The notes: a model not told the origin generated them from the letters alone. Counted from the stretch's first letter, positions 35,886 to 45,241 are shown. The stretch: DNA of 64,000 nt from Faucicola tetraodonis (GCA_032017425.1 DALZPW010000005.1), one strand, 5' to 3'. A program made the numbers and translations.

Positions 35886-37397
35886 ATGTCAAACGCTACC
35901 GCTGACCAAACGTCGTCTTCGCAACTCACCAAAAACCCAAGCAAAAAAATCAAACCCACCGCGCGGGTGCGTAAACGTTTGCAAGACGCCCCACCCGTTA
36001 CCCTAACAGTGACCAACCTTGCTCATGATGGACGTGGCGTGGCAAGTTACGGTGACCAGCCCGACCATCACCTCGATAAACATGGCAAAAAAGTATTCGT
36101 TAGCTTTGCGCTGCCCAACGAGACCGTGAGCGTCAAAATCACAGGCTCACGTAAAAGCATGGAAGAAGGGGACGCGGCTCTCGTACTGGCAAACCCAAAC
36201 CCTGAACGCACGACCCCGCCTTGCCCGCATTTTGGGGTGTGTGGTGGCTGTAGCTTACAGCACTGGCAACCCGATGGGCAGATTCAATTTAAGCAATCTG
36301 TACTGGCAGAGCTGCTCGAACACCAAGCCCATATCCAGCCTGAACACTGGCTTCCGCCATTGGTGGCTGACCGTTTGGGCTACCGCACCAAGGCACGTAT
36401 GGGCGTGCGCTATGTCGAGAAAAAAGGCACGGCATTGGTCGGTTTTCGTGAGCGCGCCAGCAATTTTTTGGCAAATTTAAATGAATGCCATGTGCTTGAT
36501 CCGCGTGTCGGCTTTGAAATTGAGAACTTAAAAGCGCTTATCAGTTCGCTTGACGCCCGTGACCATATTCCACAGCTTGAGTTAGCGATGGGTGAAACGC
36601 TTGATGATGTTATCGATAGCAAAAAATCCATCGCCGTCATTGTCCGTCACATGGTGGATTTAGGTGAGCATGATATCGCAAAACTGCAAGCCTTTTTTGC
36701 CGAGCGTAACTGGCAGTTATTTTTACAGCCCAAAGGTAGCGACACGGTACATCGTATTGACCCATTGTATGAAAATACTGCCCATGCGCGCCCATCAAGC
36801 CTGACTGTGCCACCGACAGGCGGTTTGTTTTATCGGTTGCCCGAGTTTGATGTGACGTTTGAATTCTCGCCACTGGATTTTACCCAAGTCAATTTGTCAG
36901 TCAATCGTAAAATGACCAAGCTGGCAATTGATTTATTAGCGTTGCAGCCAGGCGAGCGAGTGCTTGATTTGTTTTGCGGCTTGGGCAATTTTAGTCTGCC
37001 ACTGGCGCGTCAAGTGGGTGATACGGGCTTTGTGATTGGGGTGGAAGGCAGCAGTGAGATGACACAGCGCGCCAAAATGAATGCCACCGCCAACGGCTTG
37101 CACCATACCGACTTTTTTGCCCAAGATTTGACCAAAGATTTCTCGAGTGAGCCTTGGGTTGGGCAAGTCGATGCGCTGCTGATTGACCCACCCCGCTCAG
37201 GCGCCTTAGAAGTGATGCAGTATCTGGATAAATTCAATGCCAAGCGCATCGTCTATGTGTCGTGCAATCCGATTACGCTTGCCCGCGATACCGCAGTGCT
37301 GCTTGACAAAGGCTACAAGCTCACCCATGCTGGCGTGATGGATATGTTCCCGCACACAGGGCATGTGGAAAGTATTGCACGCTTTGAGAAACGCTAA
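35886..37397 (+). CDS. rlmD: 23S rRNA (uracil-1939-C5)-methyltransferase RlmD
   Basis: SAM-dependent methyltransferase with an iron-sulfur cluster. The 503-residue protein has an N-terminal TRAM domain (about 35-100), the cluster motif with Cys113, Cys119 and Cys122 (CPHFGVCGGC) and a fourth Cys near 200 (LNECHVLD), the SAM loop VLDLFCGLGNFSLPLA, and the nucleophile in YVSCNPITLARD. A basic 30-residue leader precedes TRAM. In many gammaproteobacteria rlmD is immediately before relA; here a convergent lipoprotein gene lies between them. Its stop codon overlaps the stop of that gene by four bases. Confidence 0.96.
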   Translation: MSNATADQTSSSQLTKNPSKKIKPTARVRKRLQDAPPVTLTVTNLAHDGRGVASYGDQPDHHLDKHGKKVFVSFALPNETVSVKITGSRKSMEEGDAALVLANPNPERTTPPCPHFGVCGGCSLQHWQPDGQIQFKQSVLAELLEHQAHIQPEHWLPPLVADRLGYRTKARMGVRYVEKKGTALVGFRERASNFLANLNECHVLDPRVGFEIENLKALISSLDARDHIPQLELAMGETLDDVIDSKKSIAVIVRHMVDLGEHDIAKLQAFFAERNWQLFLQPKGSDTVHRIDPLYENTAHARPSSLTVPPTGGLFYRLPEFDVTFEFSPLDFTQVNLSVNRKMTKLAIDLLALQPGERVLDLFCGLGNFSLPLARQVGDTGFVIGVEGSSEMTQRAKMNATANGLHHTDFFAQDLTKDFSSEPWVGQVDALLIDPPRSGALEVMQYLDKFNAKRIVYVSCNPITLARDTAVLLDKGYKLTHAGVMDMFPHTGHVESIARFEKR

Positions 37398-38635
37398 AAT
37401 TTAGCTTTATTCATACAATTTAAATAGCGTACGTTGACTTTGTCGGCGTACCATTTGGTATTGTAGTCACGGCTGAGTTTTGCGCCAGAGATGACCACCT
37501 GTGGCATGATGGCAGTAGGTGCATTTTTGCCAGTTTTCATTTTGTAAAGACTACCGATGGTGCGATAGGTTTCGGTATTTTCAAAATCTTGGCTTTTTTC
37601 TTTTGCCAAGTCCATACGCACTTGTCGCTCTGTTAGGCTAATCATGCCTTGTTGTATCATTGATATCAGCGCCTGCTCACTTTGGCTGATATTGGCACTG
37701 ATTTTATTGCCTTTTTCATAAATCAATAAATCGCCATCATAGTCTATTTCGGCTTTGGATAACTCTTTTAGCATTTTTTGGAAAGCCGCATTACGGCTTG
37801 AATACATCCCTGAGTTGTAGTCAGCAAAGCGATAAATCGGGTCTTGATAATTGGCTTTATACAGTAGTAAGCGATGGATACCATAGTACAATCCGCCATA
37901 TTGGCTATATAGGTCTTTACGCAGTTCAAGGTTATTGCCATTCATCCGGCGATGGTCACGCGCATAACTTACTTGCACCTGCATTGAGCCTAACGTGGTA
38001 ATCGGGTCTAATTTTTCTTCGATATCCCCACCCACCAATTTGGTGACGCTGTTCAGCTTGCTGGCATAATATTTGCTTGAAAAATACGCAAACATCTGAT
38101 GATAAATATCGTCAAGTTCTTCTTCAGTTTTGACTTTAGCGATTTGTTTTTCAAAGCTGTTATCGGGGGTAGGCTCAGTTTTTAGCATGGTGCGAAAATA
38201 CGGGGCTAGCGTTGAGCCTAATTTTTCTTCCAACTCTTCATTCATCGCTTTTAGGCTTGATTGCCCCAAATTCGGGACGGGCGGATTGGCTTTAAAATTA
38301 GACTCTTGGTCGATAATGGCGACAGCGGTACAAATATTTTGCGCGTTTTTTTCTATTTTTAAGGTATCAAATATTTGGTTGATGTCTTGTGCCCAGCTTT
38401 TGCTATCTTGTCCACGTTTGGGAATCAGTTTGGCAATTTGTTTGGCACCAATGGGCGAGTTAGCGTCGGTTTGCGTTTGAAAATAATCACACCCTGTCAA
38501 TCCAAGCGATAAAGTCAGCGTTATCGCCAACATTGACAGGGTTTTACCAAAGTTCGCAAGGCTTATTGCGCGGGTCATGGTAAAATCTGACGCTATAGTA
38601 GTCGCATTTGTAACAAAATGAGATGGTAATTTCAT
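37394..38635 (-). CDS. DUF1615 (YaiW-type) outer-membrane lipoprotein
   Basis: A DUF1615 lipoprotein of about 413 residues. I take ATG 38635 (MKLPSHFV), which has AGGTGAG just upstream; GTG 38644 and ATG 38578 are in frame alternatives. The hydrophobic signal ends in the lipobox LGLTGC (Cys49 from the chosen start). The mature part has VAIIDQESNFKANPPVPNLG, reminiscent of lytic-transglycosylase folds, YYASKLNSVTKLVGGD and GLYYGIHRLLLYKANY. E. coli YaiW, a DUF1615 surface lipoprotein, aids uptake of proline-rich peptides with SbmA; that role is not known here. Convergent and overlapping with rlmD. Confidence 0.83.
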   Translation of the reverse strand: MKLPSHFVTNATTIASDFTMTRAISLANFGKTLSMLAITLTLSLGLTGCDYFQTQTDANSPIGAKQIAKLIPKRGQDSKSWAQDINQIFDTLKIEKNAQNICTAVAIIDQESNFKANPPVPNLGQSSLKAMNEELEEKLGSTLAPYFRTMLKTEPTPDNSFEKQIAKVKTEEELDDIYHQMFAYFSSKYYASKLNSVTKLVGGDIEEKLDPITTLGSMQVQVSYARDHRRMNGNNLELRKDLYSQYGGLYYGIHRLLLYKANYQDPIYRFADYNSGMYSSRNAAFQKMLKELSKAEIDYDGDLLIYEKGNKISANISQSEQALISMIQQGMISLTERQVRMDLAKEKSQDFENTETYRTIGSLYKMKTGKNAPTAIMPQVVISGAKLSRDYNTKWYADKVNVRYLNCMNKAKF

Positions 38636-39146
38636 TAAACTCACCTATACTGAACAAGATAGTTTTATCTTAATTTGGATTGAAGTTCGGGCAAATCACT
38701 GATTGGGCAGTTGACTGACACTAACTTGAGTGGTACAAAAATTTTATCGACGGGTTGACTTGCAATTGTTTGCTAATAGACACATCTTAATAAAATTAAC
38801 ACATGAATAAGCGTAATAAAGTTAGTGTTAAATGGCTAAACGTGGGCACCCCAAAACGGTTATGATATATAAAACGGTTAAGATATATAAAGTGGCTATG
38901 GCATTTATTTTATTTTAACCTTTAACATTTATTTTAAGGCCTAACACGCCCAAAACCAACGCACTATCATAGCTAAAACGCGCTGCTATAGCGACTACTC
39001 TGTCATATTTTATTATTGCTAGCGCAGTATCAAATCAAACTTAATCACACAAAAATTCACAGGGAAAGTGAGTTGATAATTTTAAACGAACAAGGTTAGT
39101 TTTTTTGCTCTTTGAGGAAATCTGGTAAGTAAGGTGTAGAATTGAC
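38636..39146. other. Region upstream of relA
   Basis: About 510 bp between the divergent lipoprotein and relA genes. It contains two good 18-bp tandem repeats (38858-38893) with a weaker third copy, a TATAAA-rich stretch and several A/T tracts. No gene is apparent. The relA promoter is not clear. Confidence 0.5.
38858..38893 (+). repeat. Two imperfect 18-bp tandem repeats upstream of relA
   Basis: GGTTATGATATATAAAAC and GGTTAAGATATATAAAGT are adjacent (15 of 18 identical); the next 18 bases (GGCTATGGCATTTATTTT) look like a decayed third copy. Each unit contains a TATATAA. Confidence 0.8.
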
Positions 39147-41564
39147 ATGGTAAAAATACGAGAAAGTTTGCCGCTATTGGATGGAAAAGACGTTGATCAT
39201 GATAGTACCACGATGATTGCGAGTATCACTGCCAGCCAGCGTCATTTCACCCATACTGACTTGCCCATTGTCTCTGAGCCTGCCAGCCACATCATCGATG
39301 AGCATACCATTGATACCGAAGCTTGGCTGGCATCGATGGCAAAACGCGCTCATCTCACTGAGCTGCCTGAGCTGACCAAAGCCTGTCAACTACTCAAAAA
39401 TCAAGATTTAAGTACCGAAAGCAACCGCTCTAATGCGTTTTTGACTGGGATTGGGATTGCCGATATTTTGGGTTATCTGTACCAAGATGAAGACACACTC
39501 GTTGCTGCGATGTTATACCGTGCTGCGCGTATCCAAATTTTTACTCCCAAACAAATCCAAGCCACCTTTGGCGATGAAGTCGCAGAGCTGGTGCAAGAAA
39601 CCCTAGCGCTGGGGCGACTGTCTGATTTGATAGAAAACAACAAGCGCTTAGAAGACCACTTTAATAACAACCAGCGCGAGCAGTTATCAGGCATTTATAA
39701 CATGCTCATCTCGATGACCAACGATGTGCGCGTGGTGCTAATCAAATTGGCTGAGCGTACTTTTGCGATGCGAGAGCTGTCGTATGCTAGTCCTGAGCGT
39801 CAGCAACGGGTCGCGCGTGAGGTCATGACAATCTACGCGCCGCTAGCGCATCGTATGGGTATTGCACAGCTTAAATGGGAGCTTGAGGACTTATCGTTTC
39901 GTTATCTTGCGCCTGACCGCTACAAAGAAATCGCCAAATTACTCTCTGAAAAACGTAGCGAGCGCGAAACCTATATCGACCGGGTTGCCCAACAACTGCG
40001 TGAGGCGTTAGCTGCCCAAGGGATTGACGGGGAAATCACCGGTCGTGTCAAACACATCTACTCGATTTATCGTAAGATGAAACTCAAATCACTGTCGTTT
40101 GACCAGTTATATGACATCCGCGCACTGCGGGTACTGGTGCATAACAATGCCGATTGTTATCACGTATTGGGGCTGGTGCATGGTTTGTGGCGCTATATTC
40201 CCGAACAGTTTGATGACTATATCACCAACCCAAAAACCAATGGCTATCGCTCGCTACATACCGCGGTGATTGCTGAGAACAAATCGCTTGAAGTACAAAT
40301 TCGTACCTTTGACATGCACTATGAAGCTGAACTTGGCATGTGTGCACACGTCAACTACAAAGAAGGTACCAAAAACAAAAAAGACGACTATCTGACCAAA
40401 AAAATCAGCTCACTGCGTCAGTTATTGCTCAATCAAGAAAATGCTGACAATCATGACCCGTTAAAATTTGTACTAGATAAACATGTTGAGCATGAGCATG
40501 GCGAGCTCGATGAAGAAGAACAAGTCGTTGATTTTGGTGAATTTGAGCGGATTTATGTGTTTAGTCGTGATGGCGATATCATCGAATTGCCCAAAGGCTC
40601 AACTGTGCTTGATTTTGCCTATCATGTGCATACCCATGTCGGCAATCGCGCCCAAGCCGCTCGCGTCAACAAACGCTATGTGCCGCTCACCTATCAGCTC
40701 AAAACAGGCGAACAAGTTGAAATTATTACCAAGCAATCACGCGAGCCAAACCGTGATTGGCTAGTGGCATCCTTAGGTTATATCAATACCAGTCGCGCTC
40801 GTAGCAAATTGCGCCAATGGTTTAATAAGCAAGACCGTGATAAAAATATCGAAACAGGTAAGCACATATTAACCAAAGAATTGGCGCGCATGTCGGTACA
40901 CCCTAACAGTATCGATTTAAATGATTACGTCAAATTTTTTAATGCCAAAAACAGTGATGATATTTTGGTAGGACTAGTCAATGGCAACGTTGAATTGCAT
41001 AATTTGACCGGTCATATCAGTCGTCATCTAGATTTAGAGCCCGAAGTCACTGATACTGAGCTTATCCCCAGTATTCACCCCAAAGCCACAGGCAAGCTAG
41101 ATGCGTATAAAATCGAAGTCGATGGCTTGGATAACATCGCTATTCACTTGGCAAATTGCTGCTCACCTGTGCAAGGTGAGCCAATTGCGGGTTATATCAC
41201 CCAGTCCAATGGCGTATCCGTCCACCGCAGTGATTGCGTCGAATACGAGCGACTGGTGGAGCGGGAGCCTGAACGCGCCATTAGTGCCGCTTGGTATGGC
41301 AATAAAGGCAAAAGCCAATTGGTACAAATATACCTTGAATCGTATGACAGGCGGGGCTTACTCAAAGACCTGACCCAAATCATCGACCAAGAAAATGTCA
41401 ATATCCGCCAAGTCGATACCCTAAGCGGGGATGATGATATCGCGCGGTTGAATTTTACCATAGAAGTGACGGGGCTAAGTCAGTTGTCCAAGCTTTTGGC
41501 AAAACTAGAGCAGCAACATGGTATTATCTTGGCGCGTCGTATCGTCAATAACAACAAATCTTAA
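39147..41564 (+). CDS. relA: (p)ppGpp synthetase RelA
   Basis: Ribosome-associated GTP/GDP pyrophosphokinase of the stringent response. The 805-residue protein shows a degenerate hydrolase domain (about 80-230; the HD metal pair of SpoT is replaced in MLYRAARIQIFT), the synthetase domain (HIYSIYRKMKLKSLSFDQLYDIRALR; NPKTNGYRSLHT), a TGS domain (VFSRDGDIIELPKGSTVLDF), a helical/zinc-finger region (LANCCSPVQGEPIAGYIT) and a C-terminal ACT domain. QFDD where RelA has EFDD, rather than RVKD of SpoT, supports a synthetase-only enzyme. It is followed after 29 bp by mutM. Confidence 0.96.
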   Translation: MVKIRESLPLLDGKDVDHDSTTMIASITASQRHFTHTDLPIVSEPASHIIDEHTIDTEAWLASMAKRAHLTELPELTKACQLLKNQDLSTESNRSNAFLTGIGIADILGYLYQDEDTLVAAMLYRAARIQIFTPKQIQATFGDEVAELVQETLALGRLSDLIENNKRLEDHFNNNQREQLSGIYNMLISMTNDVRVVLIKLAERTFAMRELSYASPERQQRVAREVMTIYAPLAHRMGIAQLKWELEDLSFRYLAPDRYKEIAKLLSEKRSERETYIDRVAQQLREALAAQGIDGEITGRVKHIYSIYRKMKLKSLSFDQLYDIRALRVLVHNNADCYHVLGLVHGLWRYIPEQFDDYITNPKTNGYRSLHTAVIAENKSLEVQIRTFDMHYEAELGMCAHVNYKEGTKNKKDDYLTKKISSLRQLLLNQENADNHDPLKFVLDKHVEHEHGELDEEEQVVDFGEFERIYVFSRDGDIIELPKGSTVLDFAYHVHTHVGNRAQAARVNKRYVPLTYQLKTGEQVEIITKQSREPNRDWLVASLGYINTSRARSKLRQWFNKQDRDKNIETGKHILTKELARMSVHPNSIDLNDYVKFFNAKNSDDILVGLVNGNVELHNLTGHISRHLDLEPEVTDTELIPSIHPKATGKLDAYKIEVDGLDNIAIHLANCCSPVQGEPIAGYITQSNGVSVHRSDCVEYERLVEREPERAISAAWYGNKGKSQLVQIYLESYDRRGLLKDLTQIIDQENVNIRQVDTLSGDDDIARLNFTIEVTGLSQLSKLLAKLEQQHGIILARRIVNNNKS

Positions 41565-41593
41565 TGCTTTAATAAATAGGAGTCACACGGCAT

Positions 41594-42508
41594 ATGCCAG
41601 AATTGCCCGAAGTGCAGACGACAGCGACGAGTCTGCAAACTTTGCTCAATCAAACCGTTGAAAAAGTTAGCGTCTTTCAGCCCAAATTGCGCTGGGCGGT
41701 GCCTGATGACTTGGTGATTTTGGTAGATTATCAACTTGTCGACATTGAGCGCCGAGCCAAATATCTGATTCTCACCTTTAAAGGTGCCGCGGGGCAAAAA
41801 AAACTGCTCATCCACTTGGGGATGTCGGGTAGCTTACAGCAGCATCCTGTGGGGTTTGACAAGCGTAAACACGATCACGTGATTTTGACGTTTAATAATG
41901 GCAAAAAACTCACCCAGCTACATTATCATGACCCACGGCGGTTTGGCATGTTGCTATGGTTAGAGGACTATGAAGACAAGCTGATTACCCATTTGGGTGT
42001 AGAGCCTCTCTCAGAAGACTTTAGCGCTGACTATCTATATCACCATATCCATAATCGCAAAAAACCGATTGAACGCCCCATCAAATCAGTGATTATGGCG
42101 CAAGAGATTGTGGTCGGTGTGGGTAATATCTATGCAACCGAAAGCCTATTTTTATCAAAAATTCATCCGTTGACCCCTGCTCATCTCATCAGCCATGAAC
42201 AGCTCACCACCTTGGTCGCCCATATTCGACAAGTCCTACAAACATCGATTGAAAAAGGCGGTTCAACGTTAAAAGATTTTACCGTAGCGGATGGACAAAC
42301 GGGGTATTTTCAGCAAACGTTATTGGTGTATGGGCATAAAGGCGCTGATTGTCCGAGCTGTGGCACTACCATCGAAAACGTCAAAATCAATCAGCGTGCC
42401 AGCACGTTCTGTCCCACTTGCCAGCCGCTGATAACCCACAAAAAATCAGTGAAAAAATCAGTGAAAAAACCACTCAAAAAAACGCTTAAAAAACTGCTCA
42501 AAAAATAA
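41594..42508 (+). CDS. mutM: Formamidopyrimidine-DNA glycosylase MutM with a lysine-rich tail
   Basis: Base-excision repair glycosylase/AP lyase that removes 8-oxoguanine and ring-opened purines. PELPEVQTT sets the catalytic Pro2 and Glu3; HYHDPRRFGML and the VGNIYATESLFL helix-two-turn-helix follow; the zinc finger is formed by CPSC and CPTC in the C-terminal domain. TAGGAG precedes the ATG. The protein is 304 residues, longer than the roughly 270 expected, because a 22-residue tail follows the zinc finger, built of KKSV, KKSV, KKPL, KKTL, KKLL, KK and encoded by a 12-bp DNA repeat. A positively charged tail could raise DNA affinity; it might also simply be repeat expansion. Confidence 0.94.
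   Translation: MPELPEVQTTATSLQTLLNQTVEKVSVFQPKLRWAVPDDLVILVDYQLVDIERRAKYLILTFKGAAGQKKLLIHLGMSGSLQQHPVGFDKRKHDHVILTFNNGKKLTQLHYHDPRRFGMLLWLEDYEDKLITHLGVEPLSEDFSADYLYHHIHNRKKPIERPIKSVIMAQEIVVGVGNIYATESLFLSKIHPLTPAHLISHEQLTTLVAHIRQVLQTSIEKGGSTLKDFTVADGQTGYFQQTLLVYGHKGADCPSCGTTIENVKINQRASTFCPTCQPLITHKKSVKKSVKKPLKKTLKKLLKK
42440..42508 (+). repeat. 12-bp tandem repeat at the 3' end of mutM
   Basis: Five complete copies with A-run starts: AAAAAATCAGTG twice, AAAAAACCACTC, AAAAAAACGCTT and AAAAAACTGCTC, then AAAAAATAA with the stop. The 12-bp period keeps the frame, so copy number changes would change only tail length. Confidence 0.95.
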
Positions 42509-42742
42509 AGGCTCTCCATTAACGTAAAAAAACCTGCAGCAAAGACAATTTTACTTGATAATTCTTGGCAAAATTGATGTAATGTTCCTGAATTATTCAG
42601 CAACAACCTAGCAAAACTTGTTGGCTATAACCTGTCAGTCAACCCCAGTTATCTAGTTGCCTAATTATTTATTTATTCATTGATTTAGTTAGTTAGCTAG
42701 TTACCTCGTTAATGGGGGCTTGCTGCCAGTTAGGAACCTGCT

Positions 42743-43153
42743 ATGAAACTATTAAATACGATTGCGTCAGCCGTAGCCTTGATGGTTGCAACGACGACTT
42801 GCAGCTTTGCCGCTACCGAAATTGATGAAAAAGATTTTGGTCCAACCTATGGTTCCATGGTCGCTGATACCATTGTGGGTAAGCCATTGGGCGCATTGGC
42901 AGTGGTGGGCGGCGTGGTGACAGCGATTGCCAGTATGCCATTTACCATCTATAACGATGAAATCGATCAGGTAGAACGCAAGCTGATTCTTGAGCCACTG
43001 GCGGCACTCGATCGCTGCTTGGGCTGTACCCCTGCTGAAGACCAATATTTTCGCTCCCAGCGCCCCAATAATAACCAAGTGCGCATCACCGTTGATGGAC
43101 CTTCTGAGATTTTAATCGACACCAACCAAAAAGTTGTTGTGAAAACCCCTTAG
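42743..43153 (+). CDS. Small exported protein of unknown function
   Basis: A 136-residue protein with a signal peptide (MKLLNTIASAVALMVATTTC, cleavage after about SFA at 23). The mature part has a glycine/valine-rich hydrophobic segment at about 50-65 (LGALAVVGGVVTAIASMPF), a charged region (DEIDQVERKLILEP), a CLGC cysteine pair near 92-95 and an Asp/Asn-rich end. I do not recognise a family. It is probably periplasmic or membrane-associated. A terminator follows; upstream lies a 230-bp AT-rich gap after mutM. Confidence 0.6.
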   Translation: MKLLNTIASAVALMVATTTCSFAATEIDEKDFGPTYGSMVADTIVGKPLGALAVVGGVVTAIASMPFTIYNDEIDQVERKLILEPLAALDRCLGCTPAEDQYFRSQRPNNNQVRITVDGPSEILIDTNQKVVVKTP

Positions 43154-43175
43154 TTTTTTCGTCAACGGTTCAAGC

Positions 43176-43207
43176 AAGCAATTGGTCACCGCTGATTGCT
43201 TTTTTTA
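43176..43207 (+). terminator. Terminator after the small exported protein
   Basis: AAGCAAT and ATTGCTT form a short stem around a 12-base loop, followed by seven T. Confidence 0.65.
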
Positions 43208-43306
43208 TGACTGTTATGTTCATGATAATTTTTTTGCACCGATAAATTGTTTGCTATAGTCGCTTTTAAACGAGTCTGCTCATCATTTGTCAAAATTTGG
43301 CTTACT

Positions 43307-43345
43307 GCTCGTATAAAAAGCGCTCGTATAAGCTTGTATAAAAAG
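43307..43345 (+). repeat. GCTCGTATAA direct repeats upstream of the hydrolase
   Basis: GCTCGTATAAAAA (43307), GCTCGTATAA (43322) and GCTTGTATAAAAAG (43332) occur within 40 bp, spaced 15 and 10 bp. TATAAA in each copy could serve as a -10, so the array may be part of the hydrolase promoter. Confidence 0.75.
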
Positions 43346-43370
43346 TTGATTACCAAGGAAGATAACCGTC

Positions 43371-44270
43371 ATGTCAAATCTAACGCTAAAAACACCGTCA
43401 GCCTTAGCCTCACACCCTACGCAGCAAACCATTCAAATAGCCACCAAACACCCTGCCACACTGGCGGCGACGGTGTTTCGACCCGATACGGTCAAAGCAG
43501 CCGTGATGATTGCGCCGGCAACAGGCATCAAACGGCAGTTTTATCAAAATTTTGCGCAGTATTTGATGGAGCATGGCTATGGCGTCATCAGCTATGACAA
43601 TGAAGATATTGGCGAGTCGATGCAAGGCGACCTCAAGCACTCTAATGCGTCACTGATTAGTTGGGGGCGCTACGATATGACTGCGGTGCTTGATAGGCTG
43701 ATTCAAGAGTTTCCCAATACCACCTATCATCTGGTCGGTCATAGCGCGGGCGGTCTATTATTTGGTTTGATGCCCAATCATCACAAGTTCACATCCGTGT
43801 TTAACGTTGCCTGTTCGTCTGGGCAAATCCGCAATATGGCGATGCCGTATCGTGCCAAAGCCATGTGGTTTATGGATGTATTTATTCCCGTGTCCAATGT
43901 GTTGTTTGGCTATACCCAATCAAGCAAAATTGGCATGGGCGAAGATTTGCCCAAAAATGTCGCCAAACAGTGTCGAGATTGGTGCAATGGCGCAGGCTAT
44001 ATCAAAACCGCTTTTGGTAAAACAGTGAAAACCCACTATTACAATGAGGTTAACTTGCCTGCTATGTGGGTGAATGCGCCCGATGATGATATCGCCAATG
44101 ATAAGAATGTCGCCGATATGATTCGGGTGTTTCCCAACATGCAAGCCACCACCCGAACGCTAAAACCCAAAGATTATGGCTTACAGCATATCGGGCACAT
44201 GAAATTTTTTAGCCGGCAAAACCAGCTACTTTGGCAGCAAACCCTGGATTGGTTACACCAACATGGGTAA
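43371..44270 (+). CDS. Alpha/beta-hydrolase fold protein
   Basis: A 299-residue serine hydrolase-like protein. The fold is visible from VKAAVMIAPATGIKRQFYQ, then GYGVISYDNEDIGES, the nucleophile elbow GHSAGG (Ser near 124) and a C-terminal His (HIGHMKFF near 280). A conserved Asp is likely in NAPDDDI. The substrate is unknown; the PATGIKRQFY and DNEDIGES motifs occur in a large family of uncharacterised esterase-like hydrolases. AAGGAAG precedes the ATG. Monocistronic with a terminator; an array of short repeats precedes it. Confidence 0.82.
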   Translation: MSNLTLKTPSALASHPTQQTIQIATKHPATLAATVFRPDTVKAAVMIAPATGIKRQFYQNFAQYLMEHGYGVISYDNEDIGESMQGDLKHSNASLISWGRYDMTAVLDRLIQEFPNTTYHLVGHSAGGLLFGLMPNHHKFTSVFNVACSSGQIRNMAMPYRAKAMWFMDVFIPVSNVLFGYTQSSKIGMGEDLPKNVAKQCRDWCNGAGYIKTAFGKTVKTHYYNEVNLPAMWVNAPDDDIANDKNVADMIRVFPNMQATTRTLKPKDYGLQHIGHMKFFSRQNQLLWQQTLDWLHQHG

Positions 44271-44272
44271 TT

Positions 44273-44306
44273 AAACAAGGGGCATGGTGATTATGCCCCT
44301 TGTTTG
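44273..44306 (+). terminator. Terminator after the alpha/beta hydrolase
   Basis: AAACAAGGGGCAT and ATGCCCCTTGTTT form a perfect 13-bp stem around a seven-base loop. The following T-run is short, so efficiency is uncertain. Confidence 0.7.
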
Positions 44307-44380
44307 CTGCTAACAGTAGGATGAAAACAGCACTTTAAACCCTATCAATTTAAAAGATAGATTGCTAAAAACCCACACAG

Positions 44381-45112
44381 TTAAAACGGCACGGGGCTTT
44401 CCCATTCCATCCACACACCCGTATTGGGATGCTTTAAACGCAATTTGCGTGCATGTAAGCAAAGCCTAGGCGATAAATCAAACGCTTGACCATCCAATAC
44501 ATCTTGCGCGTAGATGGGGTCGCCAAGCATCACATGCCCGATATGCAGCATATGAACGCGTAGTTGATGGCTGCGCCCTGTGACAGGGTACAAGGCGACA
44601 CGGCTCACCGCCTTACCCTCACGCAGTTCGTGGTGCAAGGTTTCATATTTCGTATAGGCGCGTTTATCCCAATTCATATCGACGATATGCTTGGGTTTTT
44701 GTGGTGGGTCGTAGCGCACGGGTACATCGATTTCGCCTTGCTGCGGCGGCGTTCCCCAGACCAGCGCTTGGTATTCTTTGCTCGGAATACGCTCGATAAA
44801 TTGTTTGCTGATATGGGTTTGCGCCTCGCTATGACGCGCAAAAATAATAATGCCTGAGGTATCCATATCAAGTCTGTGAATAAGTTTGACGTTGGGGTCG
44901 GCTTTGAGCAGGCGCGATTGCAAGCTTACTTTGAGTTCTTTACCATCGACTGATAACAGCCCATGCGGTTTGTCGATGACCCAAATGTCGTCATCACGAT
45001 AGAGGGTAACAGATTTGGCAAAGTCGTCAAAGAATGACTGCGGCTGCTGACTTTCTTCAAGATTACGCTGTGCAATGGATTCTGGGGTTAACGCTTGGGG
45101 GAGTTGTCGCAT
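44381..45112 (-). CDS. rluA: RNA pseudouridine synthase RluA
   Basis: Makes pseudouridine at 23S position 746 and tRNA position 32 in E. coli. The 243-residue RluA-family protein lacks an S4 domain (unlike RluC at 1.5 kb), has LIHRLDMDTSGIIIFAR with the catalytic Asp in HRLD, and GRSHQLRVHMLHIGHVMLGD. The absence of S4 and the length (E. coli RluA is 219 residues) favour RluA over RluC/D. The N-terminal 35 residues are Gln/Ser-rich. It is separate from hemL, 148 bp upstream on the same strand. Confidence 0.88.
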   Translation of the reverse strand: MRQLPQALTPESIAQRNLEESQQPQSFFDDFAKSVTLYRDDDIWVIDKPHGLLSVDGKELKVSLQSRLLKADPNVKLIHRLDMDTSGIIIFARHSEAQTHISKQFIERIPSKEYQALVWGTPPQQGEIDVPVRYDPPQKPKHIVDMNWDKRAYTKYETLHHELREGKAVSRVALYPVTGRSHQLRVHMLHIGHVMLGDPIYAQDVLDGQAFDLSPRLCLHARKLRLKHPNTGVWMEWESPVPF

Positions 45113-45183
45113 GGGTGGTTTTTATTCTCTAAAATCTATTTAATTGAAAATTGATAGTCTTTAAATCACTATTTGCGCTTTGA

Positions 45184-45241
45184 CCTTTGGCAAACCTTGC
45201 CAAAGGCAACCGTCCAAACGCAATTAAAAATCCTTTGGCAA
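45184..45241. repeat. CCTTTGGCAA inverted and direct repeats downstream of hemL
   Basis: CCTTTGGCAA at 45184-45193, its exact complement TTGCCAAAGG at 45197-45206 and a third copy at 45232-45241. The first two make a 10-bp perfect hairpin with a three-base loop; the first and third are direct repeats. It lies 19-76 bp after the hemL stop and may act as its 3' end or pause site, though the T-run is missing. Confidence 0.75.
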
